A program made the position numbers and the translations under genes. Shown piece by piece: positions 51,810-64,000 of a DNA stretch of 64,000 nucleotides. The stretch is from positions 8,122,001 through 8,186,000 of the forward strand of contig NZ_CP107772.1 of the NCBI RefSeq assembly GCF_036345155.1, given 5' to 3'. This DNA comes from Streptomyces sp. NBC_00582. Its GTDB lineage: Bacteria > Actinomycetota > Actinomycetes > Streptomycetales > Streptomycetaceae. The notes under the pieces were generated by a model. That model was not told where the DNA came from. It made no database searches and saw only the letters and a program-made list of their open reading frames with translations. Numbering within the stretch: position 1 is the stretch's first letter; the number at the start of each line of letters is the position of its first letter.

Positions 51810-52624
51810 GTACTCGCACCCCGTTCGCGCAGCGCCCGCCGCGCCTCGGGGTCGGCCTTGCGGAAGCCGTGGAAGTGACCCGGGTGGTACAGGTGCGAGC
51901 GGGTGCCGTGGGCGTCCAGCGCCGGGCCGACCAGGAAGAGGGTGTGCTTCCAGAGCCTGTGCTCCTTGACCGTCTCCTCCAGCGTGCCGATCGTGCACTT
52001 CACGACCAGCTCCTCCGGCCAGGTCGCCTGGTGGGCGACCACGACCGGGGTCTCCGTCGGATAGCCGCCCTCCAGCAGCTCCCGCACCAGCTGCCCGCTG
52101 CGGGCGGCCGACAGGAACACCGCCATGGTCGTGCCGTGCCGGGCGAACTCCCGCACCTCCTCCCCGGGCGGCATCGGCGTCTTGCCGCCGCCGAGCCGGG
52201 TGAGCACCACGGACTGCGCCACCTCGGGGATCGTCAACTCCCGCCGGGCGAGCGCGGCCACCGCCGAGAACGACGACACACCCGGCACGATCTCGGTCTC
52301 GATCCCGAGCGCGTCGCACCGGTCGAGCTGCTCCTGCGTACCGCCCCACAGCGCCGGGTCGCCGGAGTGGATCCGGGCCACCCTCAGCCCGTCCCGCAGC
52401 GCCCGCTCGTACACGGCCACCACGTCCTCCAGGGACATCGTCGCCGAGTCGAGGATCTCCGCACCCTCCCGGGCGTGGTCCAGGACCTCGGCCTGCACCA
52501 GGCTCGCGGCCCAGATCACCACGTCCGCCTCGGCGATGGCGCGCGCGGCGCGGAACGTCAGCAGATCGGCGGCGCCGGGGCCGGCACCGACGAAGGTCAC
52601 CTTGCCGGCGGGGGCATCGGCCAT
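51806..52624 (-). CDS. cobM: CobM: precorrin-4 C11-methyltransferase
   Basis: A 272-residue SAM-dependent methyltransferase. I chose ATG 52624, which has AGAGGA about nine bases upstream; ATG 52642 has no such site. Motifs: VTFVGAGPGAADLLTFRAA, RIHSGDPALWGGTQEQLD and PGVSSFSAVAALARRELT. It methylates C11 of precorrin-4. It starts the second minus-strand cob block, divergent from the ZIP gene, so the 109-base gap 52625-52733 should hold promoters for both; no cobalamin riboswitch is recognisable in it. Confidence 0.94.
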   Translation of the reverse strand: MADAPAGKVTFVGAGPGAADLLTFRAARAIAEADVVIWAASLVQAEVLDHAREGAEILDSATMSLEDVVAVYERALRDGLRVARIHSGDPALWGGTQEQLDRCDALGIETEIVPGVSSFSAVAALARRELTIPEVAQSVVLTRLGGGKTPMPPGEEVREFARHGTTMAVFLSAARSGQLVRELLEGGYPTETPVVVAHQATWPEELVVKCTIGTLEETVKEHRLWKHTLFLVGPALDAHGTRSHLYHPGHFHGFRKADPEARRALRERGAST

Positions 52625-52733
52625 GGTCTCGGGTCCTCTCATCACGGTCACTTCGGGGCACAACGGGTCGTAGGGCGGGTCAGAACGGTGGCCGGATGTG
52701 CGCGGCCGGGGGGTGATCGGATACGAAGGGCGC

Positions 52734-53462
52734 ATGGCGGTCTTCGTCGCGCTCGGCGCGTTCCTCATGACGCTGGCCGGCGGCTGGACGGCACAGCGTG
52801 TCACCGACCGCCGCCACCTGGTCCTCGGCCTGGCCGGCGGCCTGATGCTGGGCGTCGTCGGCCTGGACCTGCTGCCGGAGGCCCTGGAGGCGGCCGGCAC
52901 GGAGGTCTTCGGCGTCCCGGCGGCGCTCCTGCTGTTCGTGGCCGGCTTCCTGCTGGCCCATCTGGTGGAACGCCTGCTCGCGGTACGCCAGGCCGCGCAC
53001 GGCGGCGAGGAGCACGACGGCCGGGTCCCCGAGGTGGGCCTGACGGCCGCGGCGGCGATGGTCGGCCACAGCGCCATGGACGGCCTCGCCATCGGCGCGG
53101 CCTTCCAGGTGGGCGGCGGCATGGGCCTCGCGGTGGCCGTGGCGGTGATCGCCCACGACTTCGCCGACGGCTTCAACACGTACACGATCACGAGCCTGTA
53201 CGGGAACGCCCGCCGACGGGCCCAGCTCATGCTGCTGGCCGACGCGGCGGCCCCCGTGGCCGGCGCGGCGGCGGCGACCGTCGTCACCGTCCCGGAGCAA
53301 CTGCTCGGCGGCTATCTCGGCCTCTTCGGCGGCGCGCTGCTCTACCTCGCGGCCGCCGAGATCCTCCCCGAGGCCCACCACGAACACCCCGCCCGCTCGA
53401 CCGTGCTCTGCACGATCGCGGGCGCGGCCTTCATCTGGCTGGTGGTGGGCCTGGCGGCCTGA
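52734..53462 (+). CDS. ZIP family metal transporter
   Basis: A 242-residue membrane protein with about seven or eight spans. ATG 52734 starts at the first span (AVFVALGAFLMTLAGG); the frame opens a little further upstream. Metal-site motifs are HSAMDGLAIGAAFQ and HDFADGFNTYT in the central spans. The loop with HGGEEHDGR is histidine-rich. ZIP proteins import divalent metals, usually zinc or iron. The gene is the only plus-strand gene in the cobalamin cluster, so cobalt uptake is an attractive guess. Confidence 0.87.
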   Translation: MAVFVALGAFLMTLAGGWTAQRVTDRRHLVLGLAGGLMLGVVGLDLLPEALEAAGTEVFGVPAALLLFVAGFLLAHLVERLLAVRQAAHGGEEHDGRVPEVGLTAAAAMVGHSAMDGLAIGAAFQVGGGMGLAVAVAVIAHDFADGFNTYTITSLYGNARRRAQLMLLADAAAPVAGAAAATVVTVPEQLLGGYLGLFGGALLYLAAAEILPEAHHEHPARSTVLCTIAGAAFIWLVVGLAA

Positions 53463-53473
53463 GCTGCCCGGTC

Positions 53474-54211
53474 TCACAGCTTGCCGCCCCGCCCGCCCTC
53501 GCGCCGCGCGGGCGCGATCAGCGTCGAGAGATACGGCAGCGGCTCCCCGTCCAGCTCGCCGGCCGGCCGGATGGACTCCTGCTCAAGACCCAGCGCCGAC
53601 CCCCACACCGCGTCCCCGATCCGCCCGGTCTCCCGCAGCGCCTCCGCGACCTCGGCGGCCTGCCGCCCGAACTTGTACGCCACGACCGTCCCCGGCCCGG
53701 CCAGCGCGTCCTTCAGCACGGCCGACCCGGCGGTCACCGGCACCAGCGTCAGCGGCTCGGTGCCCTCGGTGAGCACGGCGCCCGAGCGCGCGGCGAGGGC
53801 CTGCATGGCGGTGATCCCCGGGACGGTCCCGATGTCCGTCCCCGGCACCAGCTCGGCGATCGTCTGCGCGAGATAGGTGAAGGTGGAGTACACGTTCGGA
53901 TCGCCGATGGTCGCGAAGGCCACGGTCCCATGCCGCCTCAGCAGCTCGGCGACCCGCTCCCCGGCCGCGTCCCAGGCGGACTCCCGCCGCCCCCGGTCCG
54001 TCCGCTCGTTGAGCGCGAACACCACCCGGACGACCTTCTCCCGCTCCACGTAGTGCAGCACGGTCGCCTCGGCGCGCCCCTGCTCCCCGGTGTCCATCAC
54101 GGGGACGACGACGACATCGGCGGCCCGCAGCGCGTTGACGCCCTTCACGGTCACCAGCTCCGGATCGCCGGGGCCCACCCCGACACCGATCAGCCTGCTG
54201 CGGTCGCTCAT
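53474..54211 (-). CDS. cobI: CobI: precorrin-2 C20-methyltransferase
   Basis: A 245-residue SAM-dependent methyltransferase, ATG 54211 (MSDRSRLIGV) preferred over GTG 54223. Motifs: IGVGVGPGDPELVTVKGV, FATIGDPNVYSTFTYLAQ and VPGITAMQALAARSG. It adds the C20 methyl to precorrin-2. Its start overlaps the cobB stop, and its 3' end converges with the ZIP gene across 11 bases. Confidence 0.95.
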   Translation of the reverse strand: MSDRSRLIGVGVGPGDPELVTVKGVNALRAADVVVVPVMDTGEQGRAEATVLHYVEREKVVRVVFALNERTDRGRRESAWDAAGERVAELLRRHGTVAFATIGDPNVYSTFTYLAQTIAELVPGTDIGTVPGITAMQALAARSGAVLTEGTEPLTLVPVTAGSAVLKDALAGPGTVVAYKFGRQAAEVAEALRETGRIGDAVWGSALGLEQESIRPAGELDGEPLPYLSTLIAPARREGGRGGKL

Positions 54212-55599
54212 GACGTCCGGCACCTCTCGACGAACCTACGGGCCACACCGGGCTCGGCCGCCCAGTGCGTGTGCAGATAACTCGCGTGCACACCTTGCTG
54301 AACAAAGCCTTCGACGCGCCGCTCGGGGCCGCGCACACCCCACGCGGGGGCCGCCCCCGCCCCCGGCTCCACGACCGTCCGATGGAACTCGTGCCCCCGC
54401 ATCCGCGTCCCCGCGGCCGCCAGCACACTGTCGCTCACGGCGACGGCGTCCCGGTAGCCGAGGGTCAGCCGCCGCGACATCCGCGCGGTGGCGTCGAGCA
54501 CGCCGCACATCGGCCGCCCGTCCAGCTCCCGGCACAGGTACAGCAGCCCGGCGCACTCGGCGGCGACGGGCGCCCCCGACTCCACGAGCGTGGCGACGGC
54601 CTTCCGCAACGGCTCGTTCGCGGACAGCTCGGCGGCGTACACCTCGGGGAACCCGCCCCCGACGACGAGCCCGGCGGTCCCTTCGGGCAGGCACTCGTCC
54701 CGCAGCGGATCGAAGGTGACGACATCGGCGCCGGCGGCGGTGAGCAGCTCGGCGTGCTCGGCGTAGGAGAAGGTGAACGCGGCCCCACCGGCGAAGGCGA
54801 CGACCGGCTTGAACTCTTGTTCGCCCAGCCCCTCCCCCCACCGGGGCGGGTGGCTGTGGGCGGGCAGGACGGGGGTCCAGGGGGCAGAGCCCCCTGGTAC
54901 GGGACCGGCAGCACGGGCAAGTGCTTCGAGCGCCCCCAGGTCACACCCCTCGGAGACCCACGCGGCCATGGAAGCAACCGCCTCCACCGCAGCCGACCGC
55001 CGTTCGGCGACGGGAACCAACCCGAGATGCCGAGAAGGGGTCTCCAAAGGCGCCGCCCGCCGCAGGACACCGAGCACCGGCACCCCGGCCGACTCCAACG
55101 CCTCCCGCAGCAACTCCTCGTGCCGGTCCGAGGCGACCTTGTTGAGGATCACGCCCCCGACCCGGACCTCCGGATCCCACGACACGAACCCGTGCACCAG
55201 CGCCGCCACCGACCGCGACTGCGAGGACGCGTCGACGACGAGCACGACCGGCGCCCCCAGGAGCTTCGCGACATGAGCGGTGGAGGCCAGTTCGCCCTCC
55301 CCCGCCGCGCCGTCGTACATCCCCATCACGCCCTCGACGACCGCGAGGTCGCACCCCCGCGCCCCGTGCAGGAACAGCGGAGCGACCAGCTCCGGCCCGC
55401 ACAGGTACGCGTCGAGGTTGCGTCCCACCCGCCCGGTGGCGAGCGCGTGGTACCCGGGGTCGATGTAGTCCGGTCCGACCTTGTGCGGGGACACGGTGAG
55501 CCCCCGCGCGGCGAACGCGGCCATCAGCCCCGTGGCGACGGTGGTCTTGCCGCTGCCGGACGAGGGCGCGGCGACGACCAGCCGGGGGACGGAGGACAT
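54208..55599 (-). CDS. cobB: CobB: hydrogenobyrinate/cobyrinate a,c-diamide synthase with repeat insertion
   Basis: A 463-residue ATP-dependent amidotransferase. The N-terminal synthetase has the P-loop APSSGSGKTTVAT near residue 12, KVGPDYIDPGYH and VEGVMGMYDG. The glutaminase half has GGGFPEVYAAEL, the nucleophile Cys in AAECAGLLYL and a final SYLHTHWA. Between the halves, residues about 229-260 (PVPGGSAPWTPVLPAHSHPP and onward) look like a translated intergenic repeat. ATG 55599 overlaps the cobO stop (TGATG). Confidence 0.93.
   Translation of the reverse strand: MSSVPRLVVAAPSSGSGKTTVATGLMAAFAARGLTVSPHKVGPDYIDPGYHALATGRVGRNLDAYLCGPELVAPLFLHGARGCDLAVVEGVMGMYDGAAGEGELASTAHVAKLLGAPVVLVVDASSQSRSVAALVHGFVSWDPEVRVGGVILNKVASDRHEELLREALESAGVPVLGVLRRAAPLETPSRHLGLVPVAERRSAAVEAVASMAAWVSEGCDLGALEALARAAGPVPGGSAPWTPVLPAHSHPPRWGEGLGEQEFKPVVAFAGGAAFTFSYAEHAELLTAAGADVVTFDPLRDECLPEGTAGLVVGGGFPEVYAAELSANEPLRKAVATLVESGAPVAAECAGLLYLCRELDGRPMCGVLDATARMSRRLTLGYRDAVAVSDSVLAAAGTRMRGHEFHRTVVEPGAGAAPAWGVRGPERRVEGFVQQGVHASYLHTHWAAEPGVARRFVERCRTS
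54818..54912. repeat. Dispersed-repeat-like insert inside cobB
   Basis: The insert contains CCAGGGGGC (54877-54885), loop AGA and GCCCCCTGG (54889-54897), a perfect 9-bp hairpin, plus CCCCTCCCCCCACCGGGGCG and GACGGGGGTCCAGGGGGC. The pattern GGGGTCCAGGGGGC.GAGCCCCCTGG is, as I recall, a frequent Streptomyces intergenic repeat. It keeps frame and falls at the domain boundary. Edges are approximate. Confidence 0.7.
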
Positions 55600-56198
55600 C
55601 ACCACTCGATGCCCCTCTGCCCCTTCTGCCCCGCGTCCATCGGGTGCTTGACCTTGGACATGTCGGTCACGAGATCGGCGAACCCGACCAGCTTCTCGGG
55701 CGCGTTCCGCCCGGTGATCACCACATGCTGGGTGCCGGGCCGGTTCCGCAGCACGTCGACGACCTCGTCGGTGTCCACCCACCCCCAGTGCATCGGGTAC
55801 GCGAACTCGTCGAGCACGTACAGCCGGTACGTCTCCGCGGCGAGGTCCCGCTTGACCTGCTCCCAGCCCTCCCGGGCCTTCTCCTCGTTGTCCATCTGCG
55901 CGTCGCGCTGCACCCAGGACCAGCCCTCGCCCATCTTGTGCCAGTCGACGGACCCGCCCTCGCCGGAGGCACCGAGCACCCGCAGCGCGTTCTCCTCGCC
56001 GACCTTCCACTTCGCCGACTTGACGAACTGGAACACCCCGATGGGCCACCCCTGGTTCCAGGCCCGCAGCGCGAGCCCGAAGGCGGCGGTGGACTTCCCC
56101 TTCCCGATCCCGGTGTGCACCACGACGAGCGGCCGGTTGCGCCGCTGTCGGGTCGTCAGACCGTCATCGGGCACGACACTCGGCTGTCCCTGCGGCAT
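55599..56198 (-). CDS. cobO: CobO: cob(I)yrinate a,c-diamide adenosyltransferase
   Basis: A 199-residue CobA/CobO-type ATP:corrinoid adenosyltransferase. It begins with a polar N-terminal arm, then the P-loop VVVHTGIGKGKSTAAFGLAL, WPIGVFQFVKSAKW, YVLDEFAYPMHWGWVD and VITGRNAPEKLVGFADLVTD. It attaches the adenosyl group to reduced corrinoid. Its ATG overlaps the TAA of the chelatase gene, and its stop overlaps cobB. Confidence 0.95.
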   Translation of the reverse strand: MPQGQPSVVPDDGLTTRQRRNRPLVVVHTGIGKGKSTAAFGLALRAWNQGWPIGVFQFVKSAKWKVGEENALRVLGASGEGGSVDWHKMGEGWSWVQRDAQMDNEEKAREGWEQVKRDLAAETYRLYVLDEFAYPMHWGWVDTDEVVDVLRNRPGTQHVVITGRNAPEKLVGFADLVTDMSKVKHPMDAGQKGQRGIEW

Positions 56199-58176
56199 TA
56201 CGCGGCCCTCCTTCGTACGTCCTTCACCAGCCCGGCGATGGAGTCCGCCCGCAGCTCGTCGAGCGTCACCGCCGTCCCGCCCAGATCGCCCGCGAGCTGT
56301 CCGGCGAGCCCCAGCCGCACCGGCCCCGACTCGCAGTCCACGACCACGGACGCGACCGAGTCGGCCGCGAACAGCCGGGCCGCCCTGGCGGCCAGCGCGA
56401 CCGGTTCGGGACCGCCGGTGGCCCGCCCGTCCGTCACGACCACCATCAGCGCCCGACGCGCCGGGTCCCGCAGCCGCTCCACCCGCAGCACGTCGTGCGC
56501 CTTCAGCAGCCCGGCGGCGAGCGGTGTACGCCCCCCGGTGGGCAGCGACTCCAGCCGCGCCGCGGCGGTGTCGACCGAGGAGGTCGGCGGCAGGGCGACG
56601 TCGGCCGCCGCCCCCCGGAAGGTCACCAGCCCCACCTTGTCCCGCCGCTGATAGGCGTCGAGGAGCAGCGACAGCACGGCGCCCTTCACGGCGCTCATGC
56701 GCTGCCGGGCCGCCATCGACCCGGACGCGTCCACCACGAACAGCACGAGATTGCCCTCGCGCCCCTCCCGGGTCGCCTGCCGCAGATCGTCCCGGCGCAC
56801 CACCAGCCCCGGCCCGGACCGCCCGCGCGCCCGCTGATGCGGGGCCGCGGCCTGCACGGTCGCCGCCAGATGCAGCTTGGTCAGCGCGCCCCGGGGCCGC
56901 CGGGCCCCGGTGGTCCGCCCGTGCTCGGTCCGCGCCCGCGAACGCCGCCCGGCGGCCCCCTCCCCGATCCCGGGCACGCTCAGCACCTTGGTCCGGAACG
57001 GCTCGGCGGCCCGTACGGCGGACTGCTCGCCCGCACCGGAGGCCTGCGGCGCACCGCCCTCGCCCTCCTCGGGGCGCGCACCGAAGTCACCGTCGCCCCG
57101 CGGCCCCTCGGAAGGCGGCTGCCCGCCGCCCCCACCGGGCCCGTCCGGACCGGGATCGGGGTCGTCGTCCCCGGAGAACTCCTCCAGCGTCCGGTCCAGT
57201 TTGTCCTCGTCGAGCCCCGGCGCGTCGAAGGGGTTGCGGCGCCTGCGGTGCGGCAGCGCGAGCAGCGCCGCCTGACGCACGTCCTCCGCCAGCACCTCGG
57301 TCCGCCCCGCCCACGCGGCGAGCGCGGTCGCGGTCCGCGCCATCACGATGTCGGCGCGCATGCCGTCCACCTCGAAGGCCGCGCAGGTCGCCGCGATCTG
57401 CCGCAGCGCCCCGTCGCCCAGCCGCACCGACGGCAACAGCTCCCGCGCCGCCACGATCCGCGCCCGTACGGCGGCCTCCTCGGCCGCCCACCGCTCGGCG
57501 AAACCCGCGGGATCGTCGTCGTACGCGAGCCGCCGCCGTACGACCTCCACCCGCTGGTCGGGCTCCCGCGAGGCGGCCACCTCCACGGTCAGCCCGAACC
57601 GGTCGAGCAACTGCGGCCGCAGCTCGCCCTCCTCGGGGTTCATGGTCCCGACGAGCAGGAACCGCGCCGCGTGCCGTACGGAGACGCCCTCGCGTTCGAC
57701 GTACGACGCGCCCATCGCCGCCGCGTCCAGCAGCAGGTCGACCAGGTGGTCGTGGAGCAGGTTGACCTCGTCGACGTAGAGGATCCCGCGGTGCGCGTCG
57801 GCGAGGAGTCCGGGCTCGAACGCCTTGACGCCCTCGGCGAGCGCCCGCTCGATGTCGAGCGCGCCCACCAGCCGGTCCTCCGAGGCGCCCACCGGCAGCT
57901 CGACCATCCGCGCCGGCCGGGTCTCGAACGCCCCCGGCTCGTGCGGCCCGTCCGGGCACGCCGGGTCGGGGGAGCCGGGGTCGCAGGAGAAGCGGCAGCC
58001 GGAGACCACGTCCAGCGTCGGCATCAGCGCCGACAGGGCGCGCACGGCCGTGGACTTGGCGGTGCCCTTCTCGCCGCGCACCAGCACCCCGCCGACCGCC
58101 GGGGACACGGCGTTCAGCAGCAGCGCGAGCCGCAGGTCGTCCTGGCCGACGACGGCCGTGAAGGGAAAAGGGGTGG

Positions 58177-58180
<4 letters not shown>
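56198..58180 (-). CDS. Magnesium-chelatase-like cobaltochelatase subunit (ChlI-ChlD fusion)
   Basis: A 660-residue protein. Residues 1-340 are an AAA+ ChlI-like ATPase: Walker A VRGEKGTAKSTAVRAL, Walker B GILYVDEVNLLHDH and MNPEEGELRPQLLDRFGL. Residues about 345-450 are an acidic Gly/Pro/Asp linker (GDDDPDPGPDGPGGGGGQPP). The C-terminal von Willebrand A domain has the MIDAS motif VVDASGSMA and TDGRATGG. It probably replaces CobS/CobT as motor and adaptor of the cobaltochelatase with CobN, encoded immediately upstream (GTGA overlap). Confidence 0.9.
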
Positions 58181-61826
<3,646 letters not shown>

Positions 61827-61830
<4 letters not shown>

Positions 61831-63317
61831 GCGGGCGCTCCCGGTGGAATGAAAGGCAGTCCTTGCGGCGCGCCCGACTCGATGAGCCGCATCAGCGCGT
61901 CCGTGTCCGCGTGCTGTTCGATCAGATCGCCGAGCCGGTCGAGCTGCTCCTCGCGCAGCGCGGCGAACGAGGTGTCGGGGGCCGGCACGAACCGGCGGCC
62001 GGCGGCGGCCGCCACCTCGCGCAGGAACGCCCGCCGGAACCCGTCGGACTCCAGTGAGCCGTGCCAGTGGGTGCCCCAGGTCTGCCCGACCCGGCAGCCG
62101 TCGAGGAACGGCTCACCCCCGTGGACGTCGGCGACCCCGTGATGGATCTCGTATCCCGAGACCCGCTCGCCGAGTGCCTCCCCCTCCGGCCGGGTGAGGG
62201 TCTTCTCGGGGGCGAACCGAACCCTCAGGGGCAGCACCCCGAGGCCTTCGACCTGCCCCCGACGGCTCTCGACCTCGTCCTCGATGTGCCGGCCGAGGAT
62301 CTGGAAGCCGCCGCAGATGCCGAGAATCGGGCGCCCTTGCGCGGCTCTTCCGACGAGGGCGTCGGCGAGCCCCCGCTCGCGCAGCCACTCCAGGGCCCGT
62401 ACGGTCCCGCGCGTGCCCGGGATCACCACGAGGTCGGCGTCGGCCAGCTCCTCCGGCCGGTCCACGAACCGCACCACGACACCCGGTTCGGCGGCGAGCG
62501 CGTCCACGTCGGTGAAGTTGGACATCAGCGGGACCGCGCACACGGCGACCCGCAGCACGTCCTCGCCGACCGGGGCGGAGGCCCGGGTGTTGCGGACCCC
62601 CATCCCGTCCTCCTCGTCGATGCCGAGCCCGTGCCGGAAGGGCAGCACCCCGTACGTCCGCCGCCCGGTCAGCCCGTGCAGCATGTCGAGCCCCGGCTCC
62701 AGGAGCGAGACGTCCCCACGGAACTTGTTGACGAGGAATCCGGCGACGAGCGCCTGGTCCTCGGGGGAGAGCAGCGCGACGGTCCCGAAGAAGGAGGCGA
62801 AGACCCCACCGCGGTCGATGTCGCCGACGACGAGGACCGGGAACCCGGCGCCCCGGGCGATCCCCATGTTGACGATGTCGGTCCGCCGGAGATTGATCTC
62901 GGCGGGAGAACCGGCCCCCTCACAGATCACCGCGTCATACGTGCCCCGCAACTCGGCGAGACAGTCGAGAACGGTCCCGAGGAGTTTGCGCTGCCGCCCC
63001 CCGTGGTAGCCCCGCGCGCTCAGCTCGCCCACCGGCTTGCCGAGCAGCACCACTTGACTGCTCTGCTCGCCACCGGGCTTGAGCAGTACGGGATTCATCA
63101 GCGCGGTCGGCTCGACGCGGCAGGCCTGCGCCTGCATGGCCTGCGCCCGTCCGATCTCGGCGCCCTCCCTCGTCACGAAGGAGTTCAGCGACATGTTCTG
63201 CGCCTTGAAGGGCGCGACCTTGACCCCCTGGCGGACCAGCCACCGGCAGATCCCGGCCGTGACGACGCTCTTGCCGGCGTCGGAGGTGGTACCGGCGACG
63301 AGGAGACCCCCGCTCAT
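61827..63317 (-). CDS. cobQ: CobQ: cobyric acid synthase
   Basis: A 496-residue glutamine-dependent amidotransferase that amidates four side chains of adenosylcobyrinate diamide. Motifs: [20 protein letters not shown] (P-loop), [35 protein letters not shown], the glutaminase Cys in [13 protein letters not shown] and EIHHG late in the protein. ATG 63317 overlaps the cobD stop (ATGA), and its stop overlaps cobN. Confidence 0.96.
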
Positions 63318-64000
63318 GACCTGTGCCCCCTTGCGATGAGTCGCCCGGCGACACAGACGCCGAGCGCGAGCAGACCGACGCGCCGGGAGAGCCGTACGGC
63401 CCGCTCGACGTCGCCCGTGGCGACCGCGCGTCCTTCCCCGTTGAGCACGGGCCGGTGCTCGACCCTGCCCCCGTACGACAGCGTCCCGCCGAGCCGTACC
63501 CCGAGGGCTCCCGCGAACGAGGCCTCCACGGGCCCGGCGTTGGGGCTCGGGTGCCGGTCCGCGTCCGCCCGCCAGGCCCGTACGGCACCCCGGGGATCGT
63601 CCCCGGCCACGGTGGCGAGTACGGCGGTCAGCCGTGCCCCCGGCCATCCCGCGAGGTCGTCGAGGCGGGCCGAGGCCCAGCCGAACCGCCGGTACCGGGC
63701 GGACCGGTGACCCACCATGGCGTCCAGGGTGTTGACGGCCCGGAAGCCCAGCAGCCCCGGCACGCCGCCCACGGCGCCCCACACCAGGGCGCCCACGACG
63801 GCGTCGGAGGTGTTCTCGGCGACGGACTCCACGACGGCCCGCGCGATCCCGTCGGCGTCGAGCGCCTGCGGATCCCGCCCGCACAGATGCGGCAGCCTGG
63901 CCCGCGCCCCCTCGACGTCCCCCGCGTCGAGGGCCCGTCCGATGGTCCGGGCCTCGCGCACGAGCGAGGTCCCGCCGACCACGGCCCAGGTGGCGGCGGC
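63314..64000 (-). CDS. cobD: CobD/CbiB: adenosylcobinamide-phosphate synthase (5' partial)
   Basis: The C-terminal 228 residues are visible; the gene is open at the right window edge, where about 90-100 N-terminal residues are missing. It is an inner-membrane protein that attaches the aminopropanol side arm to cobyric acid. Motifs: [58 protein letters not shown] and [20 protein letters not shown] final hydrophobic segment ([16 protein letters not shown]) ends the protein. Confidence 0.94.
   Translation of the reverse strand, partial: AAATWAVVGGTSLVREARTIGRALDAGDVEGARARLPHLCGRDPQALDADGIARAVVESVAENTSDAVVGALVWGAVGGVPGLLGFRAVNTLDAMVGHRSARYRRFGWASARLDDLAGWPGARLTAVLATVAGDDPRGAVRAWRADADRHPSPNAGPVEASFAGALGVRLGGTLSYGGRVEHRPVLNGEGRAVATGDVERAVRLSRRVGLLALGVCVAGRLIARGHRS

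Noticed and set aside
50574..52661. One 695-codon frame joining cobM-region antisense phase to cobL
   Set aside because: The cobL methyltransferase motifs start only at 51809; the upstream part is the cobM gene read in the wrong phase.
52625..52733. Cobalamin riboswitch before cobM or the ZIP gene
   Set aside because: The 109-base gap is too short and I could not find a B12-box-like conserved core. A riboswitch may lie upstream of cobD outside the window.
52625..53287. Upstream extension of the cobM frame to 53287
   Set aside because: It runs antisense through the ZIP gene, is low-complexity Ser/Arg-rich, and has no start signal; ATG 52624 with AGAGGA fits CobM.

Overview
This is high-GC DNA (roughly 70% by eye) with GTG and TTG starts, tightly overlapped operons, twin-arginine signal peptides and dispersed hairpin repeats of the kind common in Streptomyces. 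The order of an ectoine operon, a sortase-anchored protein and a cobalamin cluster resembles what I remember of the Streptomyces coelicolor SCO18xx region. I take the window to be chromosomal Streptomyces or a close relative. No rRNA, tRNA, CRISPR array or phage was seen.

Positions 1-22.2 kb form a pectin and rhamnogalacturonan utilisation region. It starts with a partial IlvD/Edd sugar-acid dehydratase. An operon follows with two sugar ABC permeases, a PL1 pectate lyase, a Gfo/Idh/MocA oxidoreductase, a DUF6807 protein and a GH43 enzyme. A decayed tnpB remnant flanked by IS605-type hairpins sits before the sugar-binding lipoprotein. Then come a rhamnogalacturonan acetylesterase, a second PL1, two pectin methylesterases, an alpha/beta hydrolase, two PL9-type lyases with a secreted acid phosphatase between them, and on the minus strand PL3 and PL4 lyases. 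The enzymes would de-esterify and cleave homogalacturonan and rhamnogalacturonan outside the cell. The ABC system would import the oligomers, probably using a shared MsiK-type ATPase because no ATPase gene is present here.

Positions 22.3-35.5 kb hold a SigE-like sigma factor with a candidate anti-sigma membrane protein, a purine permease, a class B penicillin-binding protein, GNAT proteins, an IclR regulator divergent from a ketoglutarate-semialdehyde-type aldehyde dehydrogenase (a plausible late step of uronate oxidation), a DsbA-like protein, a class V aminotransferase, and a second ECF sigma factor. The ECF gene is coupled to a zinc-finger/maleylpyruvate-isomerase-type protein carrying an unusual expanded Asp/Gly/Thr repeat linker.

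Positions 35.5-46.9 kb hold the ectABCD operon (minus strand), a DinB protein, a 0.7-kb repeat region with 18-bp minisatellites, a class V aminotransferase, a glutamate-type ABC importer behind a near-consensus promoter, a bactofilin-like protein, an amidohydrolase and a sortase-anchored surface protein. Positions 46.8-64 kb are a cobalamin cluster on the minus strand: cobD(partial)-cobQ-cobN-chelatase-cobO-cobB-cobI, then a ZIP transporter on the plus strand, then cobM-cobL-cobJ-cbiX-cobC. Late-insertion cobaltochelatase (cobN) sits beside cbiX, whose product is typical of early-insertion pathways.
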